From contig NZ_AORL01000021.1 of assembly GCF_000383095.1 (NCBI RefSeq), forward strand, positions 558,001 through 622,000: DNA of 64,000 nucleotides. Reading direction: 5' to 3'. Below the pieces are notes generated by a model. The model did no database searches. It was not told the DNA's origin and saw only the letters and a list, made by a program, of their open reading frames with translations. Numbering within the stretch: position 1 is the first letter of the stretch; the number at the start of each line of letters is the position of its first letter. This document shows positions 39,266 to 49,670 of the stretch, piece after piece. The translations under genes and the position numbers were made by a program. This DNA comes from Sphingomonas sp. PR090111-T3T-6A. Lineage in GTDB: Bacteria; Pseudomonadota; Alphaproteobacteria; Sphingomonadales; Sphingomonadaceae.

Positions 39266-39805
39266 TCAGTTCTTGCCGGACGGCGGCGTGGTCGCGGCCT
39301 GGCCCTTGGTCGCAGGCGGCACCTTGTCGGTGGCCGCAGTCTGCACCAGCGGCGGCGGGCCCTTGGCGATCGCGGCGGCGAGCGTCGTCGCGGCGGGACA
39401 GTCGCCCTTGCAGAGCGTCTTGATGCGCGCGAGATTGTCCTTGGCGCGATCGACGGCGCCGCGCTGCACGAGCGCATCGCCCTCACCCGCCAGCGCGCCG
39501 ACGTCGTTCGGCTCCAGCAGCAGCGCATCCTTGTAGTAACGGATCGCCTTGCCCGGAAGCTGCTGCGCCTGCGCGACCCGGCCGAGCGCCACGAAGGCGC
39601 CCCGGTTGCGCGGATCGGCGACGACCGACGCTTCCAGCGCATCGTTCGCGGCGGCATAGTTGCCCGCCGCCAGCGCCGCCTCGCCCTGCTTCTGGAAGGA
39701 CAGCGAGCGAGGGTTGATCTGGTCATCCGGCTTCTGGCCATAGCTGCCGCTCGATACCGCAAGAAGACCCAGCGAGGCGGCAGCGGCAACGGGCAGGAAA
39801 CGCAT
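39266..39805 (-). CDS. exported tetratricopeptide-repeat protein
   Basis: This 179-residue protein has a signal peptide (MRFLPVAAAASLGLLAVSSGSYG) and about three TPR-like helical pairs (LSFQKQGEAALAAGNYAAAN, NRGAFVALGRVAQAQQLPGK, DVGALAGEGDALVQRG). A flexible Pro/Thr/Lys-rich tail follows. TPRs mediate protein contacts in the periplasm; no specific partner is suggested. The ATG has GGAGAAG just upstream. The open frame continues far upstream, but only as a shadow of rsmB. It is the last gene of the guaB-rsmB run, 32 bases after rsmB. Confidence 0.82.
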   Translation of the reverse strand: MRFLPVAAAASLGLLAVSSGSYGQKPDDQINPRSLSFQKQGEAALAAGNYAAANDALEASVVADPRNRGAFVALGRVAQAQQLPGKAIRYYKDALLLEPNDVGALAGEGDALVQRGAVDRAKDNLARIKTLCKGDCPAATTLAAAIAKGPPPLVQTAATDKVPPATKGQAATTPPSGKN

Positions 39806-39837
39806 CAGCTTCTCCGATAAAGGACTTGTCGCGGGGT

Positions 39838-40995
39838 TTAGCACGGCCGCACGAGTGTCGCGACGAAAAAGCCGTCGGTGCCGCTCGCCGCCGGCGTAAG
39901 GCGGATGCCCGGCCCTCGCGCCTCGCCGGTGGGCAGCGAAACCGGCCGCGCGATCCAGCCCGGATGGCGCGCGAGGAAGGCCTCCGCCTGCCCCGCCCCC
40001 TCCTCGTCGAGCAGCGAGCAGACGATGTGGACCAGCGTGCCGCCGGGCTTCACCAGACCCGCCGCGACGTCGAGCAGCCGCGACTGAAGCGCCACGACGC
40101 GATCGAGCCGCGCCTGCGTCAGCCGCCAGCGCGCCTCCGGGTTGCGCCGCCATGTGCCGGTGCCCGAGCAGGGCGCATCGACGACGACGAGATCGGCAGC
40201 CTCCCGGAAATCCTCCAGTGCATCGCCCTCGCGCCCGCCGTCGAGCAGGCGCATCTCCGCGATGGTGACGCCCGCCCGCTCGGCCCGCGGCGCGAGACGC
40301 GAGAGACGCGATCGATCTGCGTCCGAGGCGATCAGCCGCCCGCGATCCTCCATCGCCGCAGCGAGGCCGAGCGTCTTGCCGCCTGCGCCCGCGCAGAAGT
40401 CTATGGCGGTCATGCCGGGCTTCGCGGCGCAGGCCAGCGTGACGAGCTGGCTGCCCTCGTCCTGCACCTCGATCCGCCCGTCCGCCCACTCGGGCAGCTG
40501 CTCGACCTGCACGCCTTCGGGCAGGCGCAGGCCGTCGGGCGCATGCGGCGTCGGGACCGCGCCCTCGATCGCGATGTCCTCGCGCCGGGCCTTGAGGCGG
40601 TTCACCCGGAGATCGAGCGGTGCGCGCGCCTCCAGCCCGAGGTTGTCGAGCCGCCCACCCAGCCATGCCGGTGCAACACCCGCCGCAGCGCGCGGCTCCT
40701 CCACCGAAATCGGCGCAGGCCCGCGCGGCGAGCCGTCGAACAGCTCCGCGACCTCCGCCCGCTCGTCCGCCAGCGCGACCATCGCTGCACGGCCCGTCAC
40801 CGGCAGATCGCCCGCGCGGCGGATCGCCGCATAGACCAGCTCGCGCACCGCCCGCCGATCCTTCGACCCGGCATAGCGGCGCGTCTTGAAGTAACGCTGG
40901 ACGATCGTGTCCGCGGCCGCCCCGGCGTCGCGGGCGGCGGCGACCACCTCGTCGAGGATCTCGATCGCCGCCTGTGCGCGCGCCTGCGGGGTCAT
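39838..40995 (-). CDS. rsmB: RsmB/NOP-family RNA m5C methyltransferase
   Basis: This 385-residue enzyme has an N-terminal NusB-like RNA-binding domain (VQRYFKTRRYAGSKDRRAVRELVYAAIRRAG) and a SAM-dependent methyltransferase domain. The SAM motif is DFCAGAGGKTL. The two catalytic cysteines are in DAPCSGTGTWRRNPEARW and in IVCSLLDEEG, where the usual TC is VC. Members methylate C967 of 16S rRNA or related cytosines. guaB ends 6 bases upstream on the same strand. The exact target (RsmB versus another RCMT) is not certain. Confidence 0.85.
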   Translation of the reverse strand: MTPQARAQAAIEILDEVVAAARDAGAAADTIVQRYFKTRRYAGSKDRRAVRELVYAAIRRAGDLPVTGRAAMVALADERAEVAELFDGSPRGPAPISVEEPRAAAGVAPAWLGGRLDNLGLEARAPLDLRVNRLKARREDIAIEGAVPTPHAPDGLRLPEGVQVEQLPEWADGRIEVQDEGSQLVTLACAAKPGMTAIDFCAGAGGKTLGLAAAMEDRGRLIASDADRSRLSRLAPRAERAGVTIAEMRLLDGGREGDALEDFREAADLVVVDAPCSGTGTWRRNPEARWRLTQARLDRVVALQSRLLDVAAGLVKPGGTLVHIVCSLLDEEGAGQAEAFLARHPGWIARPVSLPTGEARGPGIRLTPAASGTDGFFVATLVRPC

Positions 40996-41001
40996 GCGGC
41001 C

Positions 41002-42532
<1,531 letters not shown>

Positions 42533-42654
42533 GACGGCAGAGGCGAATTGGGGAGCGGACTTGGCAGCCCCGCCCACAGGCGGCATGGTCTGCGCCCGGC
42601 GCGGCCAGTCGGTCCTCGCGTCCCCCTCGCCGTCCATTGGAGGATGTTGCTTTC

Positions 42655-43647
42655 ATGACCGTCGATCGTCGTGCGTTGATCGCTTCCGTTGCCACGCTTG
42701 CGCTCGCCGGCGCGGCGCGCGCCCAGAATCCGGCTCCCACACCGGCCGCCGGCGACCCTTCCGCGCCGATCTGGCCGCCGGAGCACAGCATCGCGCTCTG
42801 GCCCGGCAACCCGCCGGGGATGCCCGCCACGCCGCCGGTGCTCAAGCCGACCATGAACGGCTCGGCCGGCCATCGCGAGCTGTGGGTGCGCGGCGTCGCC
42901 ACGCCGGCCATCCACGTCTTCCGCCCGAGCCGCCCCAATGGCGTGGCGCTGCTCTCGATCCCCGGCGGCGGCTATGAGTTCCTGTCGGTCCAGAACGAGG
43001 GGCTGGACGTCGCTCATTTCTACACCGCGCGCGGCTACACCGTGTTCGTGCTGAGCTATCGCCTGCCGGCGGAAGGCTGGGCCAATCGCTCGAACGTGCC
43101 ACTTCAGGACGCGCAGCGCGCGATGCGCCTGATCCGGGCGAACGCCGCGCGCTTCGGCGTCGATCCGCGCCGGGTGGGCATCGTCGGCTTCTCGGCTGGC
43201 GGCCATCTCGCCGCCAGCCTGGTCACCGCGCATGACGAGCCGGTCTACGCCCCCGTCGACGAGGCGGACCGTCTCTCGGCCCGTCCGGATTTCGCGGGCC
43301 TGATCTATCCGGTGACGACGCTGGAAGCGCCCGAGACGCACGCCGGCTCGCGCGATCATCTGCTCGGGCCAAACCCGTCTCCCAAGCTGGTCGCGGCGCG
43401 CTCGCCGCTGCGCCATATCGATGCGAAGACGCCGCCCTGCTTCCTCGTCCACGCGCTGGACGACGATACCGTGCCGGTGGCGTGCAGCATCGACTGGATG
43501 ATGGCCTGCCGCACCGCGAAGGTGCCGGTCGAGGCGCACCTGCTGGAGCAGGGCGGCCACGGCTTCGGCCTGCACCTGCCGGACGACAATCCCGGCGCGC
43601 TCTGGCCCGAGCAGTTCCTGCGCTGGGCCACCCATCATCAGGGCTGA
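42655..43647 (+). CDS. exported alpha/beta hydrolase (esterase-like)
   Basis: This 330-residue protein starts with a signal that includes two arginines (DRRALIASVATLALAGAARAQ), either Tat-like or Sec. The mature part is an acetyl-esterase-type alpha/beta hydrolase: oxyanion region SIPGGGYEFLS, nucleophile Ser in GFSAGGH, and Asp and His in HALDDDTVP and GGHGFGL. Relatives remove acetyl groups from xylan or other polysaccharides. The ATG is preceded by GGAGG at 11 bases; a TTG six codons earlier is less likely. It stands alone, divergent from guaB. Confidence 0.85.
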   Translation: MTVDRRALIASVATLALAGAARAQNPAPTPAAGDPSAPIWPPEHSIALWPGNPPGMPATPPVLKPTMNGSAGHRELWVRGVATPAIHVFRPSRPNGVALLSIPGGGYEFLSVQNEGLDVAHFYTARGYTVFVLSYRLPAEGWANRSNVPLQDAQRAMRLIRANAARFGVDPRRVGIVGFSAGGHLAASLVTAHDEPVYAPVDEADRLSARPDFAGLIYPVTTLEAPETHAGSRDHLLGPNPSPKLVAARSPLRHIDAKTPPCFLVHALDDDTVPVACSIDWMMACRTAKVPVEAHLLEQGGHGFGLHLPDDNPGALWPEQFLRWATHHQG

Positions 43648-43664
43648 GCGCGCCGGGCGGAGGG

Positions 43665-44024
43665 TCAGCTTTTGCCGAAGAGCCCCTTCGCGAAGCCGGT
43701 GAGGTCGTTGAGCGGGTTGCCGTCGCCATCGCGGTCGAGCAGCCCGCTCAGCTTCGCCCCGATGCCCGAAAGACCGCCCTCGCCTTCGCCGCCGAAGGCG
43801 GACGACAGGGCCGGCAGAAGCGCCTGGAGCTTGTCGGCCGAAATCCCCGTCTCGCTGGATGCGGCAGCCGTCGCGCTGTCCGCATCATGCTCGCCGGACG
43901 CGAGCTTGGAGAGGAGCGACTCTCCGCCGTTGCGCAGTTCGTCCTCGTTCAGCCCCACCTGCTGCGCAAGCGCCCCCAGATCGATGTTCCCGGCCTTGCC
44001 CATCAGCGTATCGAACAAGCTCAT
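43665..44024 (-). CDS. DUF937-like small protein
   Basis: This 119-residue, glycine-rich acidic protein begins MSLFDTLMGKAG and contains an ELRNGGESLLSKLASG segment and a C-terminal LLDRDGDGNPLNDLTGFAKGLFG. The pattern matches the loosely defined DUF937/YidB-like proteins, whose function is unknown. DRDGDGNPLND resembles a calcium-binding loop, seen here only as a motif. GGGAGG and AAGGA precede the ATG. It is convergent with the hydrolase gene and divergent from chvI. Confidence 0.7.
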   Translation of the reverse strand: MSLFDTLMGKAGNIDLGALAQQVGLNEDELRNGGESLLSKLASGEHDADSATAAASSETGISADKLQALLPALSSAFGGEGEGGLSGIGAKLSGLLDRDGDGNPLNDLTGFAKGLFGKS

Positions 44025-44140
44025 GTCCTTGCCTCCCGATCAAGCGGAGCGAGTACCTGCCGCCCGCCGGCCCGCCATAGCACAAGTTGCGGATGTGCGC
44101 CCCTTCCCCCGCCGCCTTTCCCTCTGCTACCTGTCCGGCC

Positions 44141-44845
44141 ATGTCCGCATCGATTGCCCTCGTCGACGACGACCGTAACATCCTGACCTCGGTGTCCATG
44201 GCCCTTCAGGCGGAGGGTTTCGTGGTGCGCATCTATTCGGACGGGGAGGCAGCGCTGAAGGCCTTTGCCGAGAATGCGCCGGACCTCGTGGTGCTCGATA
44301 TCAAGATGCCGAAGATCGACGGGATGGAGGTGCTGCGCCGCCTGCGCGAGAAGAGCCAGGTGCCGGTGATCTTCCTCACCAGCAAGGATGACGAGCTGGA
44401 CGAGGCGCTGGGCCTCGCCATGGGGGCGGACGACTATATCGCCAAGCCCTTCTCGCTCCGCCTGCTGACGGCCCGCATCCGCGCCATCCTGCGCCGCACC
44501 GACGCGGCCCTTTCCTCCGCCACGGAAGAGCAGCCGCCTGCCGAGCGCATCGTCCGCGGACGGCTCGACATGGACCCGGCGCGCCACAAGGTCCGCTGGG
44601 GCGGCGAGGAGGTGGTGCTCACCGTCACCGAGTTCATGATCCTGGAGGCGCTCGCCCAGCGGCCCGGCTTCGTGAAATCGCGCGACCAGCTCATGGACGC
44701 CGCCTATCAGGATGACGTTTATGTCGACGACCGCACGATCGACAGTCATATCAAGCGCCTGCGCCGCAAGTTCCGGCAGGTAGATCCGGAATTCAAGGCG
44801 ATCGAAACGCTGTACGGGGTGGGGTATCGCTTTGGTGAAGAATGA
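44141..44845 (+). CDS. chvI: OmpR-family response regulator ChvI
   Basis: This 234-residue regulator has an N-terminal receiver ([10 protein letters not shown], phospho-acceptor in [11 protein letters not shown], Lys in YIAKPFS) and a C-terminal winged helix ([40 protein letters not shown]). ChvI of Alphaproteobacteria responds to acid and envelope stress. The name rests on the linkage to chvG, hprK and rapZ as well as the sequence. The start at [10 protein letters not shown] is the only sensible one; no strong ribosome-binding site is visible. It overlaps chvG by 11 bases. Confidence 0.92.
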   Translation: MSASIALVDDDRNILTSVSMALQAEGFVVRIYSDGEAALKAFAENAPDLVVLDIKMPKIDGMEVLRRLREKSQVPVIFLTSKDDELDEALGLAMGADDYIAKPFSLRLLTARIRAILRRTDAALSSATEEQPPAERIVRGRLDMDPARHKVRWGGEEVVLTVTEFMILEALAQRPGFVKSRDQLMDAAYQDDVYVDDRTIDSHIKRLRRKFRQVDPEFKAIETLYGVGYRFGEE

Positions 44846-46403
44846 GCGGACGGCGCAGCCCGACGAGCAGCCCCTCTCCTGGTCCGCCCGCTGGTCGCTG
44901 ACCAGCCGCATCCTCGCCGTCAACATCTTCGCCGTCGCGATGCTGGCGGGCAGCTTCTTCTATCTCGACAGCTATCGCACCCGCGTGTCCGAGGAGCGCA
45001 CCGAGCAGGCCGAGAGCGACGTGCAGATGATCGGCGGCGCGCTCGCCGTCGTCGCGCCGGAGGCCCGCCCGGCGCTCGCCGCGAAGATGGCGCAGGTCGA
45101 TGGCGAGCGGCTGCGCATCTACGGGCCGACCGGCGCACGCATCCTCGATACCTGGCAGATCGCGCCCGCCACCTACGAATTGCGCGACCCCTCCAGCGAG
45201 CCGTGGCAGAAGCACGCCGCCCGCTTCATGGACCGCACCTTCGACCATATCGTCGGCGCCGACAGCGTGGAGCATTTCATCGAGCCCGCCGAGGACCGGC
45301 TCCAGTCCTGGCCCGAAGCGAGCGCCGCAGCGGCCAAGCCCGGCACCGTCGTCTCGCGCCATCGCAGCGCGCCGGATCGCACGCCGGTGCTCTCGGCCGC
45401 GCTGACCTTGCCGGGCGTGGGCACGCTGCTCACCACCAACAATGTCCGCGACATCACCCGCATCGTCCGCGCCGAGCGTTTCGCGATCGGGATGGTGATC
45501 ATCGGCGTTCTGATCGTCTCGGTGCTGCTGTCGCTCTTCCTCGCGCGGACGATCGCGCGGCCGTTGCGCCGGCTCGCCATCGCGGCGCATCGCGTGCGCC
45601 TCGGGCGCGCGCGCGAGGTGGTGGTGCCGCGCCTGCCCTCCCGCCGCGACGAAATCGGCCTGCTCGCTCGCGCGCTCTCGGACATGAGCCAGGCGCTGCG
45701 CCGCCGCATCGACGCCGTGGAGGCCTTCGCCGCGGATGTGAGCCACGAACTCAAGAACCCCCTCGCCTCGCTCCGTTCCGCCGTGGACAGCATGGCGGTG
45801 GTGAAGGACCCGGCACTTCAGGCGCGCCTGCTCGACATCGTGCGCGACGATGTGATCCGGCTGGATCGTCTCATCACAGATGTCGCCGAAATCTCGCGGC
45901 TGGACGGCGAGCTGTCCCGCGCACGGCTGGAGCCGGTAGACCTCGGCCTGCTGATCGAGGGCCTGCTCGCCGCCCGCGAGGAGCGCGGCCGCAACGGCGA
46001 CGTCCGCGTCGCCTTCGCGCGCCCCTATGTCGAGACGACGATGGTGATCGGCGACGGCGCCCGCCTCGCCCGCATGATCGAGAGCCTGATCGACAACGCC
46101 GTCTCCTTCTCGCCGCCCGCCGGCCTCGTCGAAGTGAGCGCCGTGGGCATCGGCGACATCGTGCTCGTCGCGATCGAGGATGAAGGCCCCGGCGTGCCCC
46201 CTGACATGCGCGACGCGATCTTCCGCCGCTTCCACACCGATCGCGCCGACGCCGACGAAACCCAGCGCCACAGCGGCCTCGGCCTCGCCATCGCCAAGGC
46301 GATCGCCGACGGCCACGACGGCACCATCGAGGTCCGCGACCGCAGCGACGGCCGCAGCGGCGCGCATTTCCTCATCACCCTCCCCCGAGCGCCCCAGCCG
46401 TGA
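44835..46403 (+). CDS. chvG: sensor histidine kinase ChvG
   Basis: This 522-residue membrane kinase has two transmembrane helices (about residues 24-44 and 217-238) flanking a periplasmic sensor domain, then HAMP. The HisKA box has phospho-acceptor His in [19 protein letters not shown], and the ATPase domain has N, G1 and G2 boxes ([30 protein letters not shown]). In other Alphaproteobacteria the periplasmic inhibitor ExoR acts on ChvG; I see no exoR here. GTG 44835 is used; TTG 44832 one codon earlier is possible. Both neighbours overlap it. Confidence 0.92.
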   Translation: MKNERTAQPDEQPLSWSARWSLTSRILAVNIFAVAMLAGSFFYLDSYRTRVSEERTEQAESDVQMIGGALAVVAPEARPALAAKMAQVDGERLRIYGPTGARILDTWQIAPATYELRDPSSEPWQKHAARFMDRTFDHIVGADSVEHFIEPAEDRLQSWPEASAAAAKPGTVVSRHRSAPDRTPVLSAALTLPGVGTLLTTNNVRDITRIVRAERFAIGMVIIGVLIVSVLLSLFLARTIARPLRRLAIAAHRVRLGRAREVVVPRLPSRRDEIGLLARALSDMSQALRRRIDAVEAFAADVSHELKNPLASLRSAVDSMAVVKDPALQARLLDIVRDDVIRLDRLITDVAEISRLDGELSRARLEPVDLGLLIEGLLAAREERGRNGDVRVAFARPYVETTMVIGDGARLARMIESLIDNAVSFSPPAGLVEVSAVGIGDIVLVAIEDEGPGVPPDMRDAIFRRFHTDRADADETQRHSGLGLAIAKAIADGHDGTIEVRDRSDGRSGAHFLITLPRAPQP

Positions 46404-46819
46404 CGGCGCCTGAGCTGATCCACGCCACCTGCGTCGCGATCGGCGGGCGGGGCGTATTGCTGGCGGGGGGCTCCGGCGCGGGGAAATCCGATCTCGCGCT
46501 GCGGCTGATCGATCGGGGCGCCGAGCTGGTGTCCGACGACTATAGCCAGCTCAGCGAACGCGACGGGCGGCTGATCGCCTCTCCGCCCGAACGGCTGGCC
46601 GGGAAGATCGAGGTGCGCGGTATCGGCATCGTCGACATGCCTCACAAGACAGAGACGGACGTGGCCCTCATCATCATCCTCGACGAACCCGTGGATCGCA
46701 TGCCCGCATTCACCACCCGCCGCCTCGCCGGCGTGGACGTGCCCGCCGCCACACTGGCCGGGCTGGAGCCCTCCGCACCAATCAAGGCCGAGTTGCTGCT
46801 GCGCGAGATCGGCCGATGA
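46400..46819 (+). CDS. hprK: short HPr kinase/phosphorylase
   Basis: This 139-residue protein is the C-terminal kinase core only, as usual in Alphaproteobacteria, against about 310 residues in Firmicutes. Walker A is GGSGAGKSDLALRL, followed by LVSDDYSQL and the signature-like VRGIGIVDM. It should phosphorylate the regulatory serine of HPr (encoded 1.8 kb downstream). GTG start and stop are locked into overlaps with chvG (GTGA) and rapZ (ATGA). Confidence 0.93.
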   Translation: MTAPELIHATCVAIGGRGVLLAGGSGAGKSDLALRLIDRGAELVSDDYSQLSERDGRLIASPPERLAGKIEVRGIGIVDMPHKTETDVALIIILDEPVDRMPAFTTRRLAGVDVPAATLAGLEPSAPIKAELLLREIGR

Positions 46820-47697
46820 GCGAGGACAGCCACACGCGCCGCCTGCTGCTCGTCACCGGCATGTCGGGCGCGGGCAAGAGCACCGCGGTCCGCACGCTGG
46901 AGGATCTCGGCTGGGAGGTGGTCGACAACCTCCCTCTCATGCTGCTCGACCGGCTGCTCGATGCGCCGAGCCCCGTCGACAATGGCGGCGAGGATCGTCC
47001 GCTCGCGGTCGTGATCGACAGCCGCACGCGTGGTTTCAGCGCGCAACGCATCGTCGACCGGCTCGGCCAGCTACGGGGCCGCGGCGACGATGTCGGGATG
47101 CTCTTCCTCGATTGCGCGGGGAGCGAGCTGGTCCGCCGTTTCTCCGAGACGCGTCGCCGTCATCCGCTGGCGCTCGACCGCCCGGCCGAGGACGGCATCG
47201 CCCGCGAGCGCGAGCTGCTCGAGCCGCTCCGCCGCGCCGCTGATCACCTGATCGATACCACCGACAGCAGCACCAACACGCTCCAGCAGATGCTGCGCAA
47301 CCGATTCGCGACCGCGGAAGGCGTCGGCGTTACACTCACCATCATGTCCTTCGGCTTCGCGCGCGGCGTGCCCCGCAATGCGGACCTCGTTCTCGACATG
47401 CGCTTCCTGCGCAATCCGCACTGGGACGCCGTGCTGCGTCCGATGACCGGGCTCGACGCGCCCGTTTCCGCCTATGTCGCGGAAGATCCAGCCTATTTCG
47501 AGGCGATGGAGCGCATCGAAGGGCTGCTCGCACTGTTGCTTCCGCGCTACGCGGCGGAGGGAAAAAGCTACGTCACCGTGGCATTCGGCTGCACCGGAGG
47601 GCGTCATCGCTCCGTCCATGTCGCCCGGACGATAGGCGACCGGTTGCGTGCGCAAGGATTTTCGCCCACGATCCTCCATCGCGATCTGACCCCGTAA
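46816..47697 (+). CDS. rapZ: RNase adapter RapZ / YvcJ-family P-loop protein
   Basis: This 293-residue nucleotide-binding protein carries Walker A VTGMSGAGKSTAV and the family-typical LEDLGWEVVDNLPL. FSETRRRHPL lies mid-protein, and the C-terminal domain includes IGCTGG-like FGCTGGRHRSVHVA. In enterobacteria RapZ steers RNase E to GlmZ. In Alphaproteobacteria its role is less clear, but linkage to hprK and PTS genes is standard. It overlaps hprK (ATGA); EIIA follows after 65 bases. Confidence 0.95.
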   Translation: MSEDSHTRRLLLVTGMSGAGKSTAVRTLEDLGWEVVDNLPLMLLDRLLDAPSPVDNGGEDRPLAVVIDSRTRGFSAQRIVDRLGQLRGRGDDVGMLFLDCAGSELVRRFSETRRRHPLALDRPAEDGIARERELLEPLRRAADHLIDTTDSSTNTLQQMLRNRFATAEGVGVTLTIMSFGFARGVPRNADLVLDMRFLRNPHWDAVLRPMTGLDAPVSAYVAEDPAYFEAMERIEGLLALLLPRYAAEGKSYVTVAFGCTGGRHRSVHVARTIGDRLRAQGFSPTILHRDLTP

Positions 47698-47762
47698 GAA
47701 AAAGAGAGCCGGACGCTGGAGGAATGGATGTCATCGGAGAGAGGCCAAACTCGGGTGAATAG

Positions 47763-48170
47763 ATGATCGGTTTGGTGCTGGTGACGCACGGACGCCTGGC
47801 GGCGGAATTCGTGACGGCGATGGAACATGTCGTTGGGCCACAGGAGGCGGTCGTCCCGATCTGCATCGGGCCGGAAGACGATATGGAGGGCCGCCGCAAC
47901 GATATCGCCGCGGCAATCGCGAAGGTGGATGTCGGCGACGGCGCGATCCTGCTCACCGATCTGTTCGGGGGCACGCCCTCCAACCTCGCTATCTCGCTGA
48001 TGAAGACGGATCGCGTGGAGGTGATCGCGGGCATCAACCTGCCCATGCTGATCCGCCTCGCGAGCGCGCGGCGCACCATGAAGATCAAGGCCGCCGTCGC
48101 CGCCGCGCGCGATGCGGGCCGCAAATATATTTCCGTCGCGTCCGACCTGCTGGGAGAGGCCGCCGCATGA
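47763..48170 (+). CDS. PTS EIIA component, mannose/fructose family (PtsM-like)
   Basis: This 135-residue protein has the phospho-acceptor His9 in LVLVTHGRLAAEF and the EIIA-Man core (IGPEDDM, AILLTDLFGGTPSNLA, INLPMLIRLA). No EIIB or EIIC permease genes are present, so it is probably regulatory rather than for sugar import, as proposed for alphaproteobacterial PTS. It overlaps ptsH (ATGA). Phosphate would come from HPr. Confidence 0.93.
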   Translation: MIGLVLVTHGRLAAEFVTAMEHVVGPQEAVVPICIGPEDDMEGRRNDIAAAIAKVDVGDGAILLTDLFGGTPSNLAISLMKTDRVEVIAGINLPMLIRLASARRTMKIKAAVAAARDAGRKYISVASDLLGEAAA

Positions 48171-48439
48171 CCCAACACAGCCGCACCGTGCAGATCACGA
48201 ACAAGCGCGGCCTTCATGCCCGCGCCAGCGCCAAGTTCGTGACGCTGGCCTCCGGGCAGAGCGCGGCGGTGGAAGTGGAGAAGGACGGGTCGAGCGTGGC
48301 GGGCACCTCGATCATGGGGCTGATGATGCTGGGCGCCGCCAAGGGCGACCATGTCACGATCCGCGCCGCCGGCGACGGGGCGGAGGAGGCGCTGGCGCTG
48401 CTGGTCGATCTGGTCGAAAGCAAGTTCGGCGAGGAATAG
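48167..48439 (+). CDS. ptsH: phosphocarrier protein HPr
   Basis: This 90-residue protein carries His17 (KRGLHARASA), the phosphorelay site, and Ser48 (AGTSIMGLMML), the site for HprK. Both regulatory handles are intact. It is coupled to the upstream EIIA. The cognate EI (ptsI or ptsP) is not in the window, so it must lie elsewhere. Confidence 0.95.
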   Translation: MTQHSRTVQITNKRGLHARASAKFVTLASGQSAAVEVEKDGSSVAGTSIMGLMMLGAAKGDHVTIRAAGDGAEEALALLVDLVESKFGEE

Positions 48440-48499
48440 CGCCTCCCTCAAGCGCCGCCGCGCTGCTTGATCCCGGCGGGAACTGGTGTAACGAGCGCC

Positions 48500-49297
48500 A
48501 TGCCTCGCGAAATCACTGCCTTTTCCAACCCCCTCGTCAAGCGCATCCGCAACCTGCGCGAGAAGCGTCATCGCCGCGAGGAAGGTCTGTTCCTGGCGGA
48601 AGGCCTGCGCATCCTGACCGAGGCGGAGGAAGCCGGCCACCTGCCGCGCTGGATCTTCCACACCCGCGAGATGCGCGACCATCCGCTGGTGCGACGCCTC
48701 ACGGCCGCGTGCGAGGCGGACGGCGGCGAGGCGATCGAGACGAACGTGGACATCCTCCACAAGCTCTCGGGCAAGGACAATCCGCAGACCGTGCTCGGCG
48801 TCTATGCCGAGTTCGACACCGCGCTCGACCGCATCGATCGCAGCGCATCGGATATCTGGATCGTCGCCCAGTCGCTGCGCGATCCGGGCAATCTCGGCAC
48901 GATCCTGCGCACGGGCGACGCCGTCGGCGCGGGTGGGCTGATCCTGATCGACGATTGCGTGGACCCCTTCTCGGTCGAGGCGGTGCGCGCCTCGATGGGG
49001 GCCTTGTTCACCCAGCGGATCGCGCGGGCGGCATGGACGGATTTCGTGCCCTGGCTGCGTTCCGGCCCCGGCCAGCTCGTGGCCCTCAGCCTGCGGACCG
49101 ACGCCTATTATCGCGAGCCTCGCTATGCGGCGCCGACCTTCATCCTCGTCGGCAACGAGGCGCGCGGCCTGCCTGCCGACTATGAGGACGAGTGCGATAT
49201 CCGCGTGAAGCTCCCGATGCGCGGCAAGGCCGACAGCCTCAACGCGGCGGTTGCAACGGCGGTGATGGCCTACGAGGTGCTCGGTCAGCGCCTTTGA
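48500..49297 (+). CDS. TrmH/SpoU-family RNA 2'-O-methyltransferase
   Basis: This 265-residue enzyme has an N-terminal substrate-binding domain (NPLVKRIRNLREKRHRREEGLFLAEGLRIL) and the SpoU trefoil-knot motifs: RDPGNLGTILRTGDAVGAGG, FILVGNEARGLPAD and SLNAAVATAVMAYE. It methylates ribose in tRNA or rRNA with SAM. I start at MPREIT; an in-frame upstream extension is not conserved. It lies 60 bases after ptsH. The target nucleotide is not predictable. Confidence 0.9.
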   Translation: MPREITAFSNPLVKRIRNLREKRHRREEGLFLAEGLRILTEAEEAGHLPRWIFHTREMRDHPLVRRLTAACEADGGEAIETNVDILHKLSGKDNPQTVLGVYAEFDTALDRIDRSASDIWIVAQSLRDPGNLGTILRTGDAVGAGGLILIDDCVDPFSVEAVRASMGALFTQRIARAAWTDFVPWLRSGPGQLVALSLRTDAYYREPRYAAPTFILVGNEARGLPADYEDECDIRVKLPMRGKADSLNAAVATAVMAYEVLGQRL

Positions 49298-49670
49298 CGA
49301 AATAGGCGCTAGGCCGCGGATCAGAGATGGGTCGGGAAGTTTCCGGGACTCATATAGGGGCCGCCTTACAGATCACCCGACCTGACCGGCCTCCTCTCGA
49401 CCCGACCTGTCACGCCATCGTCACCGCTCTCATCCGAAACCCATTCGATGCTGTCGAACGCAGAGGGCGACGCCCTGTTCTTTCGTCGGCGCAACGACGC
49501 GGCCTCTTTCGCCGATCTATCTCTTAGCCTTCGTCCGCCCTTCAAAAGCAGAACGAAACGCCAGCGCTGGATGCGGGGAAGACACCTCACCCCCACAGCG
49601 ATAATCAAGGCCGTGCTCTCGCTACCGGCCCCTCGAGACGGTCGCGATCTGACGCGCCAGCCCGATGCTC
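49298..49670. other. 373-bp intergenic region with no supported gene
   Basis: Between the convergent SpoU methyltransferase gene and rmuC I find no convincing coding frame, tRNA or known RNA. It contains a 10-bp direct repeat ACCCGACCTG (49375-49384, 49400-49409). An inverted partner GGTCGGG (49330-49336) could form a long-loop hairpin with the first copy. Short open frames here lack ribosome-binding sites and have unremarkable composition. Confidence 0.6.

Noticed and set aside
49470-49530. Possible tmRNA tag-like reading (GCAACGACGC...) in the gap, near the idea that smpB implies ssrA
   Set aside because: The translated reading does not end in the usual small hydrophobic AA tag, and no tRNA-like half could be folded nearby.
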